DNA from: Planctomycetaceae bacterium
GTDB lineage: Bacteria > Planctomycetota > Phycisphaerae > UBA1845 > UTPLA1
Direction of reading: 5' to 3'
NCBI GenBank assembly: GCA_006969385.1
Contig: CP030884.1
Coordinates: 1,612,001-1,676,000 of the forward strand
DNA: 64,000 bases
In this document: positions 34,781 through 44,098 of the stretch, piece by piece
How positions within the stretch are numbered: position 1 is the stretch's first letter
How the letters are laid out: each line of letters opens with the position of its first letter
Program-made: the position numbers and the translations under genes
The notes under the pieces: model-generated
What the model was told of the DNA's origin: nothing
Database searches by the model: none
The model's input: only the letters and a program-made list of their open reading frames with translations

Positions 34781-35878
34781 TTACGCCTTGGCGGCGGTCG
34801 CCTTTTGCTTGGCAGTGGTCTTGCGCTTCTTGGTCGCACGCGTCGCCGTTCCGGTGGCTTTGGCCTTTGCAGTTTCGGGCTGGGTGAAAAAGCTGCCGAG
34901 CTGGCGAATACGGTCGTAGCGGCGTTCGAGTGTCTTTTCGATCTTGCCGCGCGACAATTGGTTCAGGTTCTCTTCGATATACGCCTGCATCGATGCGGCA
35001 GCCTTGGCGGGGTCGCGATGGGCACCACCGAGGGGTTCCGCGATGATGTCGTCGATCAGGTTGAGCTTTTTGAGTTGTTTGGACGTGAACTTAAGGGCGT
35101 TGGCAGCCGTGCGCGCGTGTTCGGCCGATTTCCAGAGAATGGCAGCACAACCTTCCGGCGAGATCACCGAGTAATAGGCGTGTTCCATGACCGCCACGCG
35201 ATCACCGACGCCGATGCCCAAGGCACCGCCAGATCCGCCTTCACCGATGACGACACAAACGATCGGCGTTTTGAGCCGGGCCATTTCCATTAGGTTGACG
35301 GCAATGGCGGTCGAAATGCCGCGCTCTTCCGCACCGATACCGGGGTAGGCACCGGCGGTATCGATCAGGGCGACGACCGGCAGGCCGAATTTCTCAGCCA
35401 GCTTCATCTTTGCCAGCGCCTTGCGATAACCTTCGGGGTGGGCCATGCCGAAGCAGTTTTCGAGCCGCTCCTTGGTGTCTTTGCCTTTGTTATGGCCGAC
35501 AAAAAGGGCCTTATGCCGACCGATCCGACCGAAACCGGTGATGATGGCGCGGTCGTCGCGATAGTTGCGATCACCATGCAGTTCGGTGAAGTCGCGCACC
35601 ATCATGTTGATGTAATCAGGAACGAGCGGGCGCTTGGGATGGCGGGCCATCTGGACCGTCTCCCAGGCGTCGAGATTGGTATAAAGCTTGTCGCGCATCG
35701 TTGCCAATTCGGCCCGCACGACTTTGATCGTGTCGGAATGATCGCGACCGCTCAGGGGTTGGGTGGATTCCAGCTCTTCGAGCTGCTTTTCCAGCTTGGC
35801 CAAGGGTCGTTCAAATTCGAGATACGTTATGGTTTCGCCGTTTGTGTTTTTGTTACCGGCGGAGAAGCTTGTCGTCAT
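34781..35878 (-). CDS. accA: Acetyl-CoA carboxylase carboxyltransferase subunit alpha
   Basis: 365 residues. The carboxyltransferase alpha subunit transfers CO2 from carboxybiotin to acetyl-CoA, giving malonyl-CoA for fatty acid synthesis. YLEFERPLAKLEKQLEELES, ARHPKRPLVPDYI, FTELHGDRNYRDDRAIITG, DTAGAYPGIGAEERG and VIGEGGSGGALGIGVGD are family-diagnostic. AAGGAA precedes ATG 35878. The last 30 residues after FFTQPE are Lys/Ala/Thr-rich (AKAKATGTATRATKKRKTTA and on), a basic, disordered tail like histone H1, not present in E. coli AccA. No other acc gene is adjacent. Confidence 0.95.
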   Translation of the reverse strand: MTTSFSAGNKNTNGETITYLEFERPLAKLEKQLEELESTQPLSGRDHSDTIKVVRAELATMRDKLYTNLDAWETVQMARHPKRPLVPDYINMMVRDFTELHGDRNYRDDRAIITGFGRIGRHKALFVGHNKGKDTKERLENCFGMAHPEGYRKALAKMKLAEKFGLPVVALIDTAGAYPGIGAEERGISTAIAVNLMEMARLKTPIVCVVIGEGGSGGALGIGVGDRVAVMEHAYYSVISPEGCAAILWKSAEHARTAANALKFTSKQLKKLNLIDDIIAEPLGGAHRDPAKAAASMQAYIEENLNQLSRGKIEKTLERRYDRIRQLGSFFTQPETAKAKATGTATRATKKRKTTAKQKATAAKA

Positions 35879-36324
35879 ACGGTTTGGTTCCTTGGCGTCG
35901 TTGCGAGCGTCGGTCTGCAAGGCGTTTCTGATGTTTGCAACCGTTCATTGCCGCCGTCGGGTCCTGACAGTCTCGTTAAACGAGCCGCGCCGCAGGATCA
36001 TTCCCACATTTGGCAATGCGATGGCAACCGTTTCTTCACAGTTGCGAGGTAAAGCTCTCGTGCAACGTGCCTGACTGAAAGAGGTCTTCCAACTTGCTAC
36101 CCAGACGAACTGAGACCGCGCCATGCTTTGCTCAGCCCGCCTTCCGAATGCACTAACCGAAACAAAATAGCCCTACCTACCTAGATCGACAAGTGAAATT
36201 TGACGCAACAGTCGGGCGTACCTAGACTTAGGGTTACCCGGGCGGGGCGAAAAATGCTGCTAACTTCAACGCGGGACGAAGGTTACGGCTGTTGGTGGTC
36301 GGTCTCGCCATTATGGGAACTGCG
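35879..36324. other. 446-base intergenic region between divergent accA and purL
   Basis: It must contain both promoters. I see no gene, palindromic repeat or recognisable riboswitch; a purine riboswitch is not evident. Confidence 0.45.
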
Positions 36325-39300
36325 ATGGCAATTTGGCGCTTTTGTGTCTCTCCGAAGCAGGGCGAGGACGATCCGTCCGGGCGCGGGGCGCTGGCCACGT
36401 TACGCGATTTCGGCATTGAACCCGCCGAATCGGTGGCCAGCTCACGATTATATCTCATCGAAATCGACGAAGGCGAATCTGCGGCACGCCGAATTGCGGA
36501 TGAACTGCTTTGCGATCCGCTGATCGAGACGTGTGAAATCACGACGCAGGCTTCATCCGCGCCGACGGATGGCGCGACGATATTAGAGGTTTATTACAAA
36601 CCCGGCGTCATGGACACGGTCGCGCACTCAACGGAGTTGGCGCTGCGCGACATGGGCCTCGCGCCGAAGAGCGTGCGCACGGGTCGGCGCTTTCGGGTTG
36701 CACCGAGAATTGCTGCAGACGATCTTCCGCGCATGCAGCGGCTGTTGGCTAACGACTGCGTGCAGGATGTGCATGTGGGCGAGCGACCCATCGGGCCGGC
36801 ACCGACACCACCGAGTTATCCGTTTGCCTTAAGGACTGTCGAGCTGTGCGGGTTGAATGACGCGGCGTTGATGCGGCTCAGCCGTGAAGGTCATTTGTTC
36901 TTGTCATTGGCCGAGATGAAACAGATGCAGGTGCACTTCCAGAAGTTGGGTCGCGAGCCGACGGACTTGGAACTGGAAACACTGGCGCAGACCTGGTCGG
37001 AACATTGCGTACACAAGACGCTGAAGTCGGCGTACATGTATCGCGGCGCGCCGATGCCGGGGAGCGCCGAATCGCAATCGGATGCGCCGGTTGAAATGCG
37101 CTTCAAAAACCTGCTCGCCGATACGATCGCGCGGGCGACGAAGGAGTTGATTGAAGAAGGTCGCGGGCCGGAATGTTTGTCGGTCTTCGTCGATAACGCG
37201 GGCATCATCGGGTTCGATGAAACCTACGGCGTCGCCTTCAAGGTTGAGACGCACAACCATCCGTCAGCGATCGAGCCATATGGCGGCGCGGCCACGGGCG
37301 TGGGCGGCGTGATTCGCGATATTCTCGGTTGCGGGCTGGGGGCGTTGCCGTTTGCTAACACCGATGTGTTTTGTGTGGCACCGCCCGATTGGCCGGTAGG
37401 TGAATTGCCGAAGGGCGTGATTCATCCCAAGTCGGTGTTGAAGGGCATCGTGGCCGGCGTACGCGACTACGGTAATTGCATGGGCATACCGACGGTCAAT
37501 GGGGCCGTGTATTTCGATCCGCGCTATTTGGGGAACCCACTCGTGTATTGCGGTTGCGTGGGGCTGATTCCGCGCGATCGGATTGAGAAGGCACCGCAGC
37601 CGGGCGATGTTGTGGTGGTGTTGGGTGGTCGGACCGGCCGCGACGGGATTCATGGGGCGACGTTTAGTAGTGCGGAACTGACGGATACCCACGAAGACGA
37701 ATTCAGCCACGCGGTGCAGATAGGCAACCCGGTGGAAGAGAAGAAAGTACGCGACCTGGTATTGCGGGCACGCGACTACGCCGGGGCCACCGGGGATGAG
37801 GCACTGCGCTGTTTGTTTAGCGCAATTACCGATTGTGGCGCGGGTGGGCTGTCGTCGGCCATTGGTGAGATGGGCGAGCATACAGGTGTCGAAGTTGATC
37901 TTGAGAAAGTGCCGTTGAAGTACGCCGGTTTGCGCTACGACGAGATTTGGATTTCCGAAGCGCAGGAGCGCATGGTGTTGTCGGTGCCGCCGGACGATGT
38001 CGATACGCTCTTGGCGCTAGCGCGTGCGGAAGAGGTCGAGGCAACCGCGATCGGCACGTTTACCGACACGGGGCGGTTGGTAGTGCGCTACGAAGGTACG
38101 GTGGTCGGTGATCTGGCGATGTCGTTTTTGCATGACGGTCTTCCGAAGATCGAGCGCGTGGCGGAATGGCAGCCGGTCGGCGGTTCGAATGATGATGCGA
38201 ATGAACATGACGAGCCGGTGAACTTCTCGCACGAGTCGGATGTGATGGCCAAGCGCGAACGCGGTGAGCCGGTGCAGCCGACGGTTGAAGCCGACTTATC
38301 GCGGCGGGTCGAAGCTTTGATGCACGATCTGAATGTTAGCTCTAAGCATTGGGTGATTCGGCAATACGATCACGAGGTGCGCTCGGGCACCGTCATCAAG
38401 CCGTTGGTGGGCACAGGCGAAGGGCCATCGGATGCGGCAGTGATGCGACCGCGGTTGGATAGTCGTCGCGGGGTGGTCATAGGTTGCGGCATGGTGCCGG
38501 AATTGGGTGATGTCGATCCGTATTGGATGGCGATTGCTTCGATTGACGAGGCGGTGCGCAATAGTGTGTGCGTGGGTGGCAACCCGCGCAACATGGCGAT
38601 TCTCGATAACTTCTGTTGGCCGAGTTCGGAAGATCCGCATGCGTTAGGGGCTTTGGTGCGAACCTGTCAGGCATGTTACGACGCGGCCAAGGCGTATGGC
38701 TTACCCTTTGTCAGCGGGAAGGACTCACTCAACAACGTGTTTGCAATGAACGCCGAAGATGCCGAACGCGTGCAAGCGACTGTCGCTGCGCGTTACGGTC
38801 AGCATGCCGATGTTGTGCGGCAACAGTTCGCGCGACAGGTGAATAAGCTGGGCATTCCCTACACGCTACTGATCTCGGCGATCTCGGTTGTTGATAATAT
38901 TGACAAGTGTATTCATTCGGCTGTGCCATTGGACGATGGTGCGTCGACGTTGGTGTTGTACGTCGGGCTGGACTATCCATCGTGGCGAGATGTTGATTTA
39001 TCACAGTTGGCTGAGTTGCATCAGACGGTTCACGCAATCATCGACGATGGTACGGTTATTGCTGCGCATGATGTGAGCGACGGCGGGCCGCTGACAGCAT
39101 TGGTAGAGATGGCCGTCGGGTCAAAGTGCGAACTCGAACTGCTGCACGATTCGCTTGCAGAGGATCCGCCCGCCCAGCAGCCGCATTTTGGATACATGCT
39201 CGCGCTGGAGCCGACGGTTGCCGCCGCGCCCGATCCGATTGCGTTGTTGGTGCAGTTCACGGCGCGGTATCCGCACGCTCGGGCAGATGTCGTGGCGCGC

Positions 39301-39435
39301 ATGCGCGCCACCCACGATGGGCGGGGTGCGATCATCCGCCAAACCGCTCATGCGGTGGCGTCGCAGTCGGAAGCCGGGATGGAGATGCCGGTCGGGGCGG
39401 CGGGCCGTGCTTGGCGCAGTCCTTTGGACTGGTAA
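36325..39435 (+). CDS. purL: Phosphoribosylformylglycinamidine synthase PurL with N-terminal PurS-like region
   Basis: 1036 residues. The fourth purine-synthesis step: FGAR to FGAM with ATP and ammonia. The N-terminal 165 residues contain two PurS-like alpha/beta segments (MAIWRFCVSPKQGEDDPS, then ILEVYYKPGVMDTVAHSTEL with LRDMGLAPKSVRTGRRF). The catalytic part has TWSEHCVHKT (about residue 223), FKVETHNHPSAIEPYGGAAT with GVGGVIRD, ITDCGAGGLSSAIGEMGE, VSGKDSLNN and HDVSDGGPL. No glutaminase domain is fused, so a separate PurQ is needed; none is here. ATG 36325 preferred, with GGGAA upstream; ATG 36313 is in frame. Confidence 0.93.
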   Translation: MAIWRFCVSPKQGEDDPSGRGALATLRDFGIEPAESVASSRLYLIEIDEGESAARRIADELLCDPLIETCEITTQASSAPTDGATILEVYYKPGVMDTVAHSTELALRDMGLAPKSVRTGRRFRVAPRIAADDLPRMQRLLANDCVQDVHVGERPIGPAPTPPSYPFALRTVELCGLNDAALMRLSREGHLFLSLAEMKQMQVHFQKLGREPTDLELETLAQTWSEHCVHKTLKSAYMYRGAPMPGSAESQSDAPVEMRFKNLLADTIARATKELIEEGRGPECLSVFVDNAGIIGFDETYGVAFKVETHNHPSAIEPYGGAATGVGGVIRDILGCGLGALPFANTDVFCVAPPDWPVGELPKGVIHPKSVLKGIVAGVRDYGNCMGIPTVNGAVYFDPRYLGNPLVYCGCVGLIPRDRIEKAPQPGDVVVVLGGRTGRDGIHGATFSSAELTDTHEDEFSHAVQIGNPVEEKKVRDLVLRARDYAGATGDEALRCLFSAITDCGAGGLSSAIGEMGEHTGVEVDLEKVPLKYAGLRYDEIWISEAQERMVLSVPPDDVDTLLALARAEEVEATAIGTFTDTGRLVVRYEGTVVGDLAMSFLHDGLPKIERVAEWQPVGGSNDDANEHDEPVNFSHESDVMAKRERGEPVQPTVEADLSRRVEALMHDLNVSSKHWVIRQYDHEVRSGTVIKPLVGTGEGPSDAAVMRPRLDSRRGVVIGCGMVPELGDVDPYWMAIASIDEAVRNSVCVGGNPRNMAILDNFCWPSSEDPHALGALVRTCQACYDAAKAYGLPFVSGKDSLNNVFAMNAEDAERVQATVAARYGQHADVVRQQFARQVNKLGIPYTLLISAISVVDNIDKCIHSAVPLDDGASTLVLYVGLDYPSWRDVDLSQLAELHQTVHAIIDDGTVIAAHDVSDGGPLTALVEMAVGSKCELELLHDSLAEDPPAQQPHFGYMLALEPTVAAAPDPIALLVQFTARYPHARADVVARMRATHDGRGAIIRQTAHAVASQSEAGMEMPVGAAGRAWRSPLDW

Positions 39436-39546
39436 CCATTGCTTGCGGGGCGGTACCGTTCTTTAGGAAATCGGCATTATCGAGTATCCTTTCTGCGGAG
39501 CGTGCGAGAGCGCTGTGTTGAATTTACGCGTGGAGCAGAGCGAATC

Positions 39547-40728
39547 ATGAGCGGCAATTTGTTTGGCAAGAAAGACCGCAACGGCGTGCGGGTCGTACTG
39601 ACGGGCCAGGTGGGCGTAGAGAAGAAGCCCTTTCTGGAAAAGGTGCGCAGTATCGCGGCCGAGCGCGGTCACGATCTCACGCTCTGCAACGTGGGCGAGA
39701 TGATGTATCGAGAAGCGCCCGACGTGGTGTCGGGTCGCATTCTCGACTTGCCGCGCACGCGCTTGAACTCACTGCGCCGCGCCGTCTTTAAAGATGTGCT
39801 CAACACGGCGGAGAAGGCCGACAACGTGATCGTCAACACGCACGCGACGTTCCGTTGGAAGCACGGGCTATTTGAAGCGTTCGATTTCGATCATATGAAG
39901 GCGTTCGATGCCGACTTGTATATTACTTTGGTGGATAACGTCGACAGCATTCACCAGCGTCTGCTGCGCGATCACGACGTACCGCATTCGTTGAAAGACA
40001 TCATGGTATGGCGCGAGGAAGAGATACTCGCGACAGAGATTTTGGCGCACGCGCTGGGTGGCCACGGTTGTTATTACGTCTTGGCACGCGGCGAAGATGC
40101 GGCGACGGCGGGCTCGTTGGTGAGCCTGATGTTCGAGTCGGACAAGAAAAAGATTTACCCCAGCTTTCCGATGTCGCACGTGATGGACATGCCCGACGTG
40201 CTGGCCGAGATTGACGCGTTCCGGTTGGCGCTGGCCGAAAACTTCATTTGCTTCGACCCCGGCGATCTGGATGAGAAGCGCTTGCTCTTTGAAGCGGGTG
40301 AAGCAACGAAGAAGGGCGAAGATCAGATCACGCTCGATGTGAACGGCGAACCGCTCACGTTCGACGTGCGGGAAGTGACGAGCGTGGCGCGCGATATCGA
40401 CGGCCAAATTTATGCGCGCGACTTCAAGCTGATCGACCAATCCGACATGATCGTGAGCTACGTACCGGAGCTGCCGGGCGGTATTCCGGGGCTGTCGAGC
40501 GGTGTGGAGCGCGAGCTGCAACACGCCTTCGAGGGTACCAAGGAAGTGTACGTTATCTGGCGACCGGCCAAGGAGCCGTCGCCGTTTATTACCGAGACGG
40601 CTACACGCGTATTCAAGAGTGTGGAAGAGTTATTCAAACACTTCCAAGCGAAGAAGTACTTGGGCGATTATCAACTCAGCCTACCGGCCACGGGCGGCGC
40701 GCCGCGCGAACGCGGACGGTTCGGTTGA
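39547..40728 (+). CDS. Two-domain adenylate-kinase-like / nucleoside deoxyribosyltransferase-like protein
   Basis: 393 residues. The N-terminal part looks like a P-loop nucleotide kinase: RVVLTGQVGVEKKPFLEKVR, then a helical lid and IVNTHATFRWKHGLFEAFD. The loop GQVGVEKKPF keeps a Lys where GxxGxGK[ST] is expected but lacks the Gly and Ser/Thr. The C-terminal part (about 240-380) has SDMIVSYVPELPGGIPGLSS, GVERELQHAFEGTKEVYVIW and PSPFITETATRVFKSVEELF, resembling nucleoside 2-deoxyribosyltransferase-type Rossmann folds. Function unknown; a nucleotide-related role is inferred. Located 111 bases after purL on the same strand. Confidence 0.6.
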   Translation: MSGNLFGKKDRNGVRVVLTGQVGVEKKPFLEKVRSIAAERGHDLTLCNVGEMMYREAPDVVSGRILDLPRTRLNSLRRAVFKDVLNTAEKADNVIVNTHATFRWKHGLFEAFDFDHMKAFDADLYITLVDNVDSIHQRLLRDHDVPHSLKDIMVWREEEILATEILAHALGGHGCYYVLARGEDAATAGSLVSLMFESDKKKIYPSFPMSHVMDMPDVLAEIDAFRLALAENFICFDPGDLDEKRLLFEAGEATKKGEDQITLDVNGEPLTFDVREVTSVARDIDGQIYARDFKLIDQSDMIVSYVPELPGGIPGLSSGVERELQHAFEGTKEVYVIWRPAKEPSPFITETATRVFKSVEELFKHFQAKKYLGDYQLSLPATGGAPRERGRFG

Positions 40729-40776
40729 TCTCGGCTGGTCAGAACACCGATTCAGAAATAGAATAAGAGTCTTGCG

Positions 40777-40850
40777 CGGGGCGTAGCTCAGCCTGGTAGA
40801 GCGCCTGTTTTGGGTACAGGAAGTCGTCAGTTCGAATCTGGCCGCCCCGA
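40777..40850 (+). tRNA. tRNA-Pro (anticodon TGG)
   Basis: 74 bases. Acceptor CGGGGCG/CGCCCCG with discriminator A; D arm GCTC AGCCTGGTA GAGC; anticodon stem CCTGT/ACAGG with loop TTTGGGT (TGG); T arm GTCAG TTCGAAT CTGGC. CCA not encoded. Confidence 0.96.
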
Positions 40851-40871
40851 TTTTGATCGACACGAAAAATG

Positions 40872-40908
40872 GCCCGCGTTGCTCGATGAGCAACGCGGGC
40901 TTTCTTGT
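40872..40908 (+). terminator. Rho-independent terminator after tRNA-Pro
   Basis: GCCCGCGTTGCTC and GAGCAACGCGGGC form a perfect 13-base-pair stem with loop GAT, followed by TTTCTTGT. Confidence 0.9.
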
Positions 40909-41323
40909 CTGTTGCGATTTAGAGCGTACCGAATTCAGATGTAGCGGATTTGAGATCTTGTCGACGACTGGAAGCACGATTTGATCCTTCGGATCTGTGC
41001 GTTCACGGCTATGTTTTTCCGTCGTCTTCTACGCCAAAGGCGTTGTTTCAATAGCCTGGGGTTGACGCGAAGCGGCTACCCCAGGGAAAGGGTTGAACAA
41101 ACATCATTGAACTCTGAAGGAGTTCCGTCTCCGTACGGCATGCCGCAACGCCTTTGGCGTTGGAAGCCTTGAACTGGCAACGCAACCCAGGGTAGCTGCT
41201 GCGCATCAACCCTGGGCTACTGGCGCAACGCCTTTGGCGTTGGTTTCCGCGCATCGCGTCTCAACGCTACGTCTGCATTACGCTTGCTATATTTGGAACG
41301 CGACAGCGCGTTTGTTTCCCGGC
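40909..41323. other. 415-base intergenic region rich in repeats
   Basis: No gene supported. Most of it is the repeat cluster at 41031-41246. Confidence 0.6.
41031..41246. repeat. Cluster of AACGCCTTTGGCGTT palindromes and CCCAGGG inverted repeats
   Basis: ACGCCAAAGGCGT, CAACGCCTTTGGCGTTGG and a second CAACGCCTTTGGCGTTGG occur within 210 bases. Between them, CAGCCTGGGGTTGACGC-like and CCCTGGGCTAC segments form longer inverted pairs (AACCCAGGGTAGCTGCTGCG against CGAAGCGGCTACCCCAGGG). Confidence 0.75.
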
Positions 41324-44098
41324 TTACGACGGTGCATTCCCGCGCACGCCGCTGCCTTTGACGGTTAGCGTGACTTTCTCGCCGTCGCGTAGCACGACCA
41401 CTTCGATCTTTTCGCCGGGCTTGAACGGTCGTAGGGCTTCCATGTACGTGTGAATGTCGGTGACTTTGCGGCCCCCGATGGAATAGATGCGGTCGGTGCC
41501 GCGCATGCCGGCGCGGGCGGCGGCACCGCCTTCGATGACGCCGCTGATTTCGTAGCCTTCACCGTCAGAACCGCCGTAGGTCGGACGGATTTGCAGACTG
41601 ACGACGGGGCGCTCGGGCCGTTCTTCGTCGTCGGACTCGTCGCGCGGTTCGCGCGCGGGCTGCGGTCGGTCGCGGTGCGCTTGGGCGCGATCGCCCGGCG
41701 CGCGGTCGTGGGCGGGTCGGTCGCGATCGGCGCGTGCGTGGCTGCGGCGGGAGCGCTGCGTATCACCATCGATCTTCAAATCGAACGTGACGGTCGCGGC
41801 ATCGTCGGTATCGCCCTTTGCCATAACAACGCGCGAGGTGATGACGATGGTTTCACCTTCGGCCAATTCGAACTCATCCTCGGCAAAGCCGCGCAGGCAC
41901 TTGGCCATGTCTTCGATGAGAAGGTGGCTGCTTTTGTCGGGCAATTCGAGCGTGATGGTGGCGTTGCGATCTCCGGAAAGGCCTTCGATCTTGCAGCGTA
42001 CTTTGCCGCTTTGGTGTTGTTCCTGATGGGCGGTTAGCACCTTGCGCACTTTTTTGGTGAGCTTGGCGATCGCGCTGGGCTCCGACGGTTCGGCAGCGGC
42101 GACGGTTCGTTCTTGCGATTGGTCTTCGTCGCCGAAGTTGACGGTGATGTTGCGCACGATCGTGAGTTCGGCTTTGTCGCCTTCGTTGATGCGCCGCACG
42201 GCGCTGATTAAGTCTTCGATGCTCGCAACTTCCTTGCCATCGAATGCGATCACGCGATCACCGGCTAGCAGGCCGGCGCGTTGGGCGGGGGTATCGGGCA
42301 TGACGTCGGCCAGCAAGACACCCCCTTGATCGTCGGTCGCTATGCGTACGCCCAGCGTGACGCGGCGTCGATCGGATGGTGCTGTTTGTTCGCGTGAAAA
42401 ACGCTGATCGCGGCGACCTTCGCGGCGCGGGCCACGCAAGGGTCGTTGATCTTCGTTACGAGTCTCGCGTTCGGCCTCGCGTTGCTCGCGTAGTGCTTCG
42501 GTGCGCTCCCGCCGTTGCTCGCGGCGGGCCACGCGTTCTTCGCGGCGCGAACGGTCGTCGCTGCTGTCTTCGTCCTGGCGCGAGATGCGTGTACGACGCG
42601 TGTCGGGCACGAACTCGGGCATTTCCGGGTCGGCATCGATCTCACGAATGATGTCGGTCGCTAAGCGTGCGATGCGCATCGAGCCTTCTTCGTTGATCAG
42701 CGGCGTATCGTCTTGCGGGCGGTGGTATTGCGGATGAATGCCGGTGAAGAAAAACATCACGGGCACGTCTTTGCGATAAAAGTGTGTATGGTCGGATGGG
42801 CCCTGACCGCCGCCACCGTCTTGAATGTCGATGTCGTATTTGGCAGCCAACTCGCGGGCCAAGTCTTCAAAGTTGCCGGTGCGCATGCCGCCGATATCGA
42901 GCTTGTCGTCTTTCAGGCGACCGACCATATCAAAGTTGAGCATGGCGGCGGCTTTGTCGAGATCGATGGTGGGGTTCTCGGCGTAGTAGCGCGAGCCGAG
43001 CAAGCCGATTTCTTCGGCGGTAAAAGCGATCAACACCAAGGTGCGATTGGGACGGTTGCCGTCGCGCGTGAAGATCTTGGCGAAATTCATCAACATGGCG
43101 ATGCCGGAAGCATTGTCATCGGCACCGTTGCTAATGTCGGTTTCAGGATTGAAGTTCGGCTTGCCCTTGTTGCGAATGCCGAGGTGATCGTAGTGACCAC
43201 CCATGACGATGTACTCATCGCGTTGCGGCCCATTGCCGGGAATGATACCAACGACATTCTTGACAGGCGTGAGCACGGGCTTTAGTTCGGCGCGACCTTT
43301 GATGCTGACGCCTTCGAGTATGGCGCGATACGGCTGCTTGGTTTCGTCGATGCGGCGTTGGAGTGATTCGATATCGTCTTCACCGGCAGCGTTGAGCATG
43401 CGTGTGGCCAACGGCGGCGTGATGTGGAACATCGGAATGCCGTAGTCGCGACCGCGACCCGCCGTGGTGAAATCGTAAAGCGATTCCTCGCCGTTTTTGT
43501 TGACGATGATTAAGGCGACGGCGCCGCGCTCTTTGGCTTTCATCGCTTTGGCGACAAAGGCTTGGTCGCCGCGGGGGAAACTCTCGAAATCCGGGGCGCG
43601 GCGCAGGATGAGCACGACCTTGCCTTCGACATCGAGACCGGCGTAATCGTCATAATTCAAATCTTCGTTGACGATGCCGTAGCCGGCGAAGACGACCTCG
43701 CCTTCGAAGCTTTCATCTGATGACCAAGGCAGCGGCACGAATTCTTCCTCGGCTAGCGCCGGCACGCGGATGGTGCGGCCCTTGGTTCCGATGGTGAGGC
43801 GCGTATTGGGGCCGAGTTCTTGCGAGAGTGGCAATTCGAAATTTTGAAAGAACGTGTCGTCATCGCCGCCGGGTAAGACACCCATCGACGACCAGACTTC
43901 GGCGATGTAGTCGGCGGCTTTGTCGATGCCTTCCTGACCGGTGCCGCGGCCTTCGAATTCGTCGCTGGCGAGCGTACCGATCCAGCTTAGGTATTGCTGC
44001 TCGTTGAATAGATTGCTTTGGTCTTCAGCCGCCGCCGGCAGGGCGGTGATGATCGGCAGTAATAGCAGCGGCAACGCGCGGAACATGGAACGTCTCAT
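41324..44098 (-). CDS. Secreted M28-family zinc peptidase with PA and two PDZ domains
   Basis: 924 residues. Signal peptide MRRSMFRALPLLLLPIITAL. PA-type insert (about 130-265). The M28 catalytic domain (about 280-490) has zinc ligands in MGGHYDHLG (His302), NGADDNASG (Asp327), FTAEEIGLLGS (Glu362/363), LNFDMVG (Asp390) and GIHPQYHRPQDD (His459). An Arg/Glu-rich linker (505-575) leads to PDZ 1 (about 580-660, LLADVMPDTPAQRAGLLAGD), then a second Arg/His/Asp-rich linker and PDZ 2 (about 835-915, GVIEGGAAARAGMRGTDRI). Expected in periplasm or outside the cell; an aminopeptidase role is likely. AGAGGA precedes the ATG. Confidence 0.93.
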   Translation of the reverse strand: MRRSMFRALPLLLLPIITALPAAAEDQSNLFNEQQYLSWIGTLASDEFEGRGTGQEGIDKAADYIAEVWSSMGVLPGGDDDTFFQNFELPLSQELGPNTRLTIGTKGRTIRVPALAEEEFVPLPWSSDESFEGEVVFAGYGIVNEDLNYDDYAGLDVEGKVVLILRRAPDFESFPRGDQAFVAKAMKAKERGAVALIIVNKNGEESLYDFTTAGRGRDYGIPMFHITPPLATRMLNAAGEDDIESLQRRIDETKQPYRAILEGVSIKGRAELKPVLTPVKNVVGIIPGNGPQRDEYIVMGGHYDHLGIRNKGKPNFNPETDISNGADDNASGIAMLMNFAKIFTRDGNRPNRTLVLIAFTAEEIGLLGSRYYAENPTIDLDKAAAMLNFDMVGRLKDDKLDIGGMRTGNFEDLARELAAKYDIDIQDGGGGQGPSDHTHFYRKDVPVMFFFTGIHPQYHRPQDDTPLINEEGSMRIARLATDIIREIDADPEMPEFVPDTRRTRISRQDEDSSDDRSRREERVARREQRRERTEALREQREAERETRNEDQRPLRGPRREGRRDQRFSREQTAPSDRRRVTLGVRIATDDQGGVLLADVMPDTPAQRAGLLAGDRVIAFDGKEVASIEDLISAVRRINEGDKAELTIVRNITVNFGDEDQSQERTVAAAEPSEPSAIAKLTKKVRKVLTAHQEQHQSGKVRCKIEGLSGDRNATITLELPDKSSHLLIEDMAKCLRGFAEDEFELAEGETIVITSRVVMAKGDTDDAATVTFDLKIDGDTQRSRRSHARADRDRPAHDRAPGDRAQAHRDRPQPAREPRDESDDEERPERPVVSLQIRPTYGGSDGEGYEISGVIEGGAAARAGMRGTDRIYSIGGRKVTDIHTYMEALRPFKPGEKIEVVVLRDGEKVTLTVKGSGVRGNAPS

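Noticed and set aside
35879-36324. Purine riboswitch before purL
   Set aside because: I could not find the three-way-junction conserved bases; nothing beyond ordinary intergenic sequence.
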